From Myroides profundi (GTDB lineage: Bacteria > Bacteroidota > Bacteroidia > Flavobacteriales > Flavobacteriaceae): 64,000 nucleotides of DNA. The notes beneath the pieces were generated by a model, which saw only the letters and a program-made list of their open reading frames with translations, made no database searches and had not been told where the DNA came from. Positions within the stretch are counted from its first letter, which is position 1, and each line of letters opens with the position of its first letter. The stretch is from positions 1,240,001-1,304,000 of the forward strand of contig NZ_CP010817.1 of assembly GCF_000833025.1 (NCBI RefSeq), written 5' to 3'. The position numbers were made by a program, and so were the translations under genes. Positions 62,988 through 64,000 of this stretch are shown here, in pieces.

Positions 62988-63927
62988 GAACAAGATTATT
63001 ACAGTTTTAGCAGTTGTTTTATTATTATTCATTGCTATATATATGTTCACGTTTACGGGAACCAAATTAGATTATGTATTACCTAGAAGAGGATATAAGG
63101 TTATTGCGATGATTTTAATATCGTTTGCTATAGGATATTCCTCTATTATATTTCAGACAATATCAGCTAATAGAATCTTGACACCTTCTATTATGGGGTT
63201 TGATTCATTCTATTTGTTGTTACAGTCTTTGCTAGTGTTTGCTTATGGAGATAGGACATTTCAGGTTCTTAATTCAGAGACCAACTTTGCGATATCTGTA
63301 GTATTAATGTTAGGATTCTCTTTAGTGATGTACTATTTAGTATTCAGAAGAGAGAGTAAGAGTATGTATTTATTACTATTAGTGGGACTGTTAATGGGAA
63401 CACTGTTTAGGAGTTTCTCTTCTTTTATAGTGATGCTTATTGACCCTAATGAATTCTTAATCATACAGTCAGCAATGTTCGCTTCGTTTGATAAGATAAA
63501 CTTGAATCTATTGACTATATCAGCTGTCTTATTAATAGCCTCTATGCTAGTGGGGATTAAATACTTTAGACAGTTAGATGTACTTAGTTTAGGTAGGGAG
63601 AATGCTATAAGCCTTGGGGTAGACTATCATAAAGTGATTAAAGCTAATTTGCTTATTATCTCTGTTATGGTAGCTATTTCTACAGCATTAGTAGGGCCTA
63701 TTACATTCTTAGGAATATTAGTTGCCAATTTGACTTACGAGCTTGTAAAGAGCAGTAAACATAGTTATATGGTACTAGCGTGTTGTTTACTAACAGCGGT
63801 TACTGTTGTGGGAGGACAATACCTAGTGGAGCATCTCTTTAATATGAGTACTACTATTAGTATCATTATTAACTTTGTAGGAGGGGTGTATTTTATTTAT
63901 TTATTATTAAAAAGTAACAAAGGATGA
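62980..63927 (+). CDS. FecCD-family siderophore ABC permease 2 (FatC/YclO-like)
   Basis: A 315-aa inner membrane permease, partner of the preceding one. Helices alternate with FecCD-type motifs (GYKVIAMILISFAIGYSSI, TISANRILTPSIMGFDSFYL, ALVGPITFLGILVANLTYEL). The substrate loop is shorter than in BtuC-type permeases, as expected for the FatC/YclO subgroup. The ATPase gene starts at its stop codon (ATGA overlap). Confidence 0.9.
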   Translation: MFKNKIITVLAVVLLLFIAIYMFTFTGTKLDYVLPRRGYKVIAMILISFAIGYSSIIFQTISANRILTPSIMGFDSFYLLLQSLLVFAYGDRTFQVLNSETNFAISVVLMLGFSLVMYYLVFRRESKSMYLLLLVGLLMGTLFRSFSSFIVMLIDPNEFLIIQSAMFASFDKINLNLLTISAVLLIASMLVGIKYFRQLDVLSLGRENAISLGVDYHKVIKANLLIISVMVAISTALVGPITFLGILVANLTYELVKSSKHSYMVLACCLLTAVTVVGGQYLVEHLFNMSTTISIIINFVGGVYFIYLLLKSNKG

Positions 63928-64000
63928 TAGAAGTAAAGAATGTATCTAAGACGTATGGTGAGAAGATGATTCTAAATGACGTGTCAGTTTCTTTTCCAAA
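63924..64000 (+). CDS. Siderophore ABC transporter ATP-binding protein (partial, N-terminus)
   Basis: Only the first 25 codons are in the window: MIEVKNVSKTYGEKMILNDV followed by SVSFP, the usual start of an ABC ATPase A-loop strand with its aromatic Tyr. The ATG overlaps the permease 2 stop codon (ATGA), so translation is coupled. Walker motifs would lie beyond the right edge. Context points to a YclP/FatE-like ATPase, and a binding-protein gene is expected downstream. Confidence 0.88.
   Translation, partial: MIEVKNVSKTYGEKMILNDVSVSFP

Overview
The window is one uninterrupted piece of an AT-rich Bacteroidota chromosome, most likely Flavobacteriaceae; Myroides is my best guess but cannot be proven from sequence alone. 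The reasons are the -7 promoter motif TAnnTTTG ahead of many genes, few Shine-Dalgarno sites, the run rel - fur - purA - OstA-like gene - aminotransferase - TPR - aroE - DUF349 - gyrA - clpC, and Bacteroidota-style families (DUF349, DUF58/MoxR cluster, WG/Sel1 proteins, an LtaS-like sulfatase in a Gram-negative background). I see no rRNA, tRNA, CRISPR array, insertion sequence or prophage.

Layout. 1-16.5 kb is core housekeeping: clpC (cut by the left edge), gyrA with a TPR gene behind it, DUF349, aroE, a TPR gene, a class III aminotransferase, an OstA/LptA-like gene, purA, a Fur-family regulator and the bifunctional (p)ppGpp enzyme. 16.5-31.7 kb is more accessory: a 76-bp intergenic repeat, two GNAT acetyltransferases each adjacent to an unrelated large protein, an AbiE-like toxin-antitoxin pair whose toxin carries an in-frame stop, an AraC-controlled siderophore uptake operon, an MFS exporter, a DUF1016 nuclease with a palindromic repeat inside and beside it, and a WG/Sel1 repeat protein. 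31.7-40.2 kb holds a MoxR/DUF58 envelope operon with a SpoIIM gene and a divergent RDD gene, then a TRIC-type channel.

40.2-45.1 kb holds the second copy of the 76-bp repeat, a sodium/solute symporter-like protein and an operon DUF2520 - kdsC - maf - mscS. 45.1-53.6 kb holds a truncated hemoglobin, alkB overlapping a Crp-family gene, an alpha/beta hydrolase, a second Crp gene, an AhpD-like gene, a lipoprotein, a pair of PH-domain membrane proteins and a third Crp gene. 53.6-61.7 kb holds an LtaS-like sulfatase, bioB, a 1.1-kb gene-poor stretch with orphan terminators and a long leader, a lipocalin-like lipoprotein, TM2, and an MFS/LysR divergent pair. 61.7-64 kb starts a second siderophore ABC importer that runs off the right edge.

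How the parts work together: two iron systems use different architectures (single permease with TonB receptor, versus two permeases). The MoxR cluster probably assembles a membrane complex. Small Crp-family regulators sit beside the stress or detoxification genes they may control. The best candidates for something undescribed are the 11-bp-phased intergenic repeat, the palindrome shared between the inside and outside of the DUF1016 gene, and the untranslated stretches at 53.6-53.9 kb and 57.4-58.5 kb.
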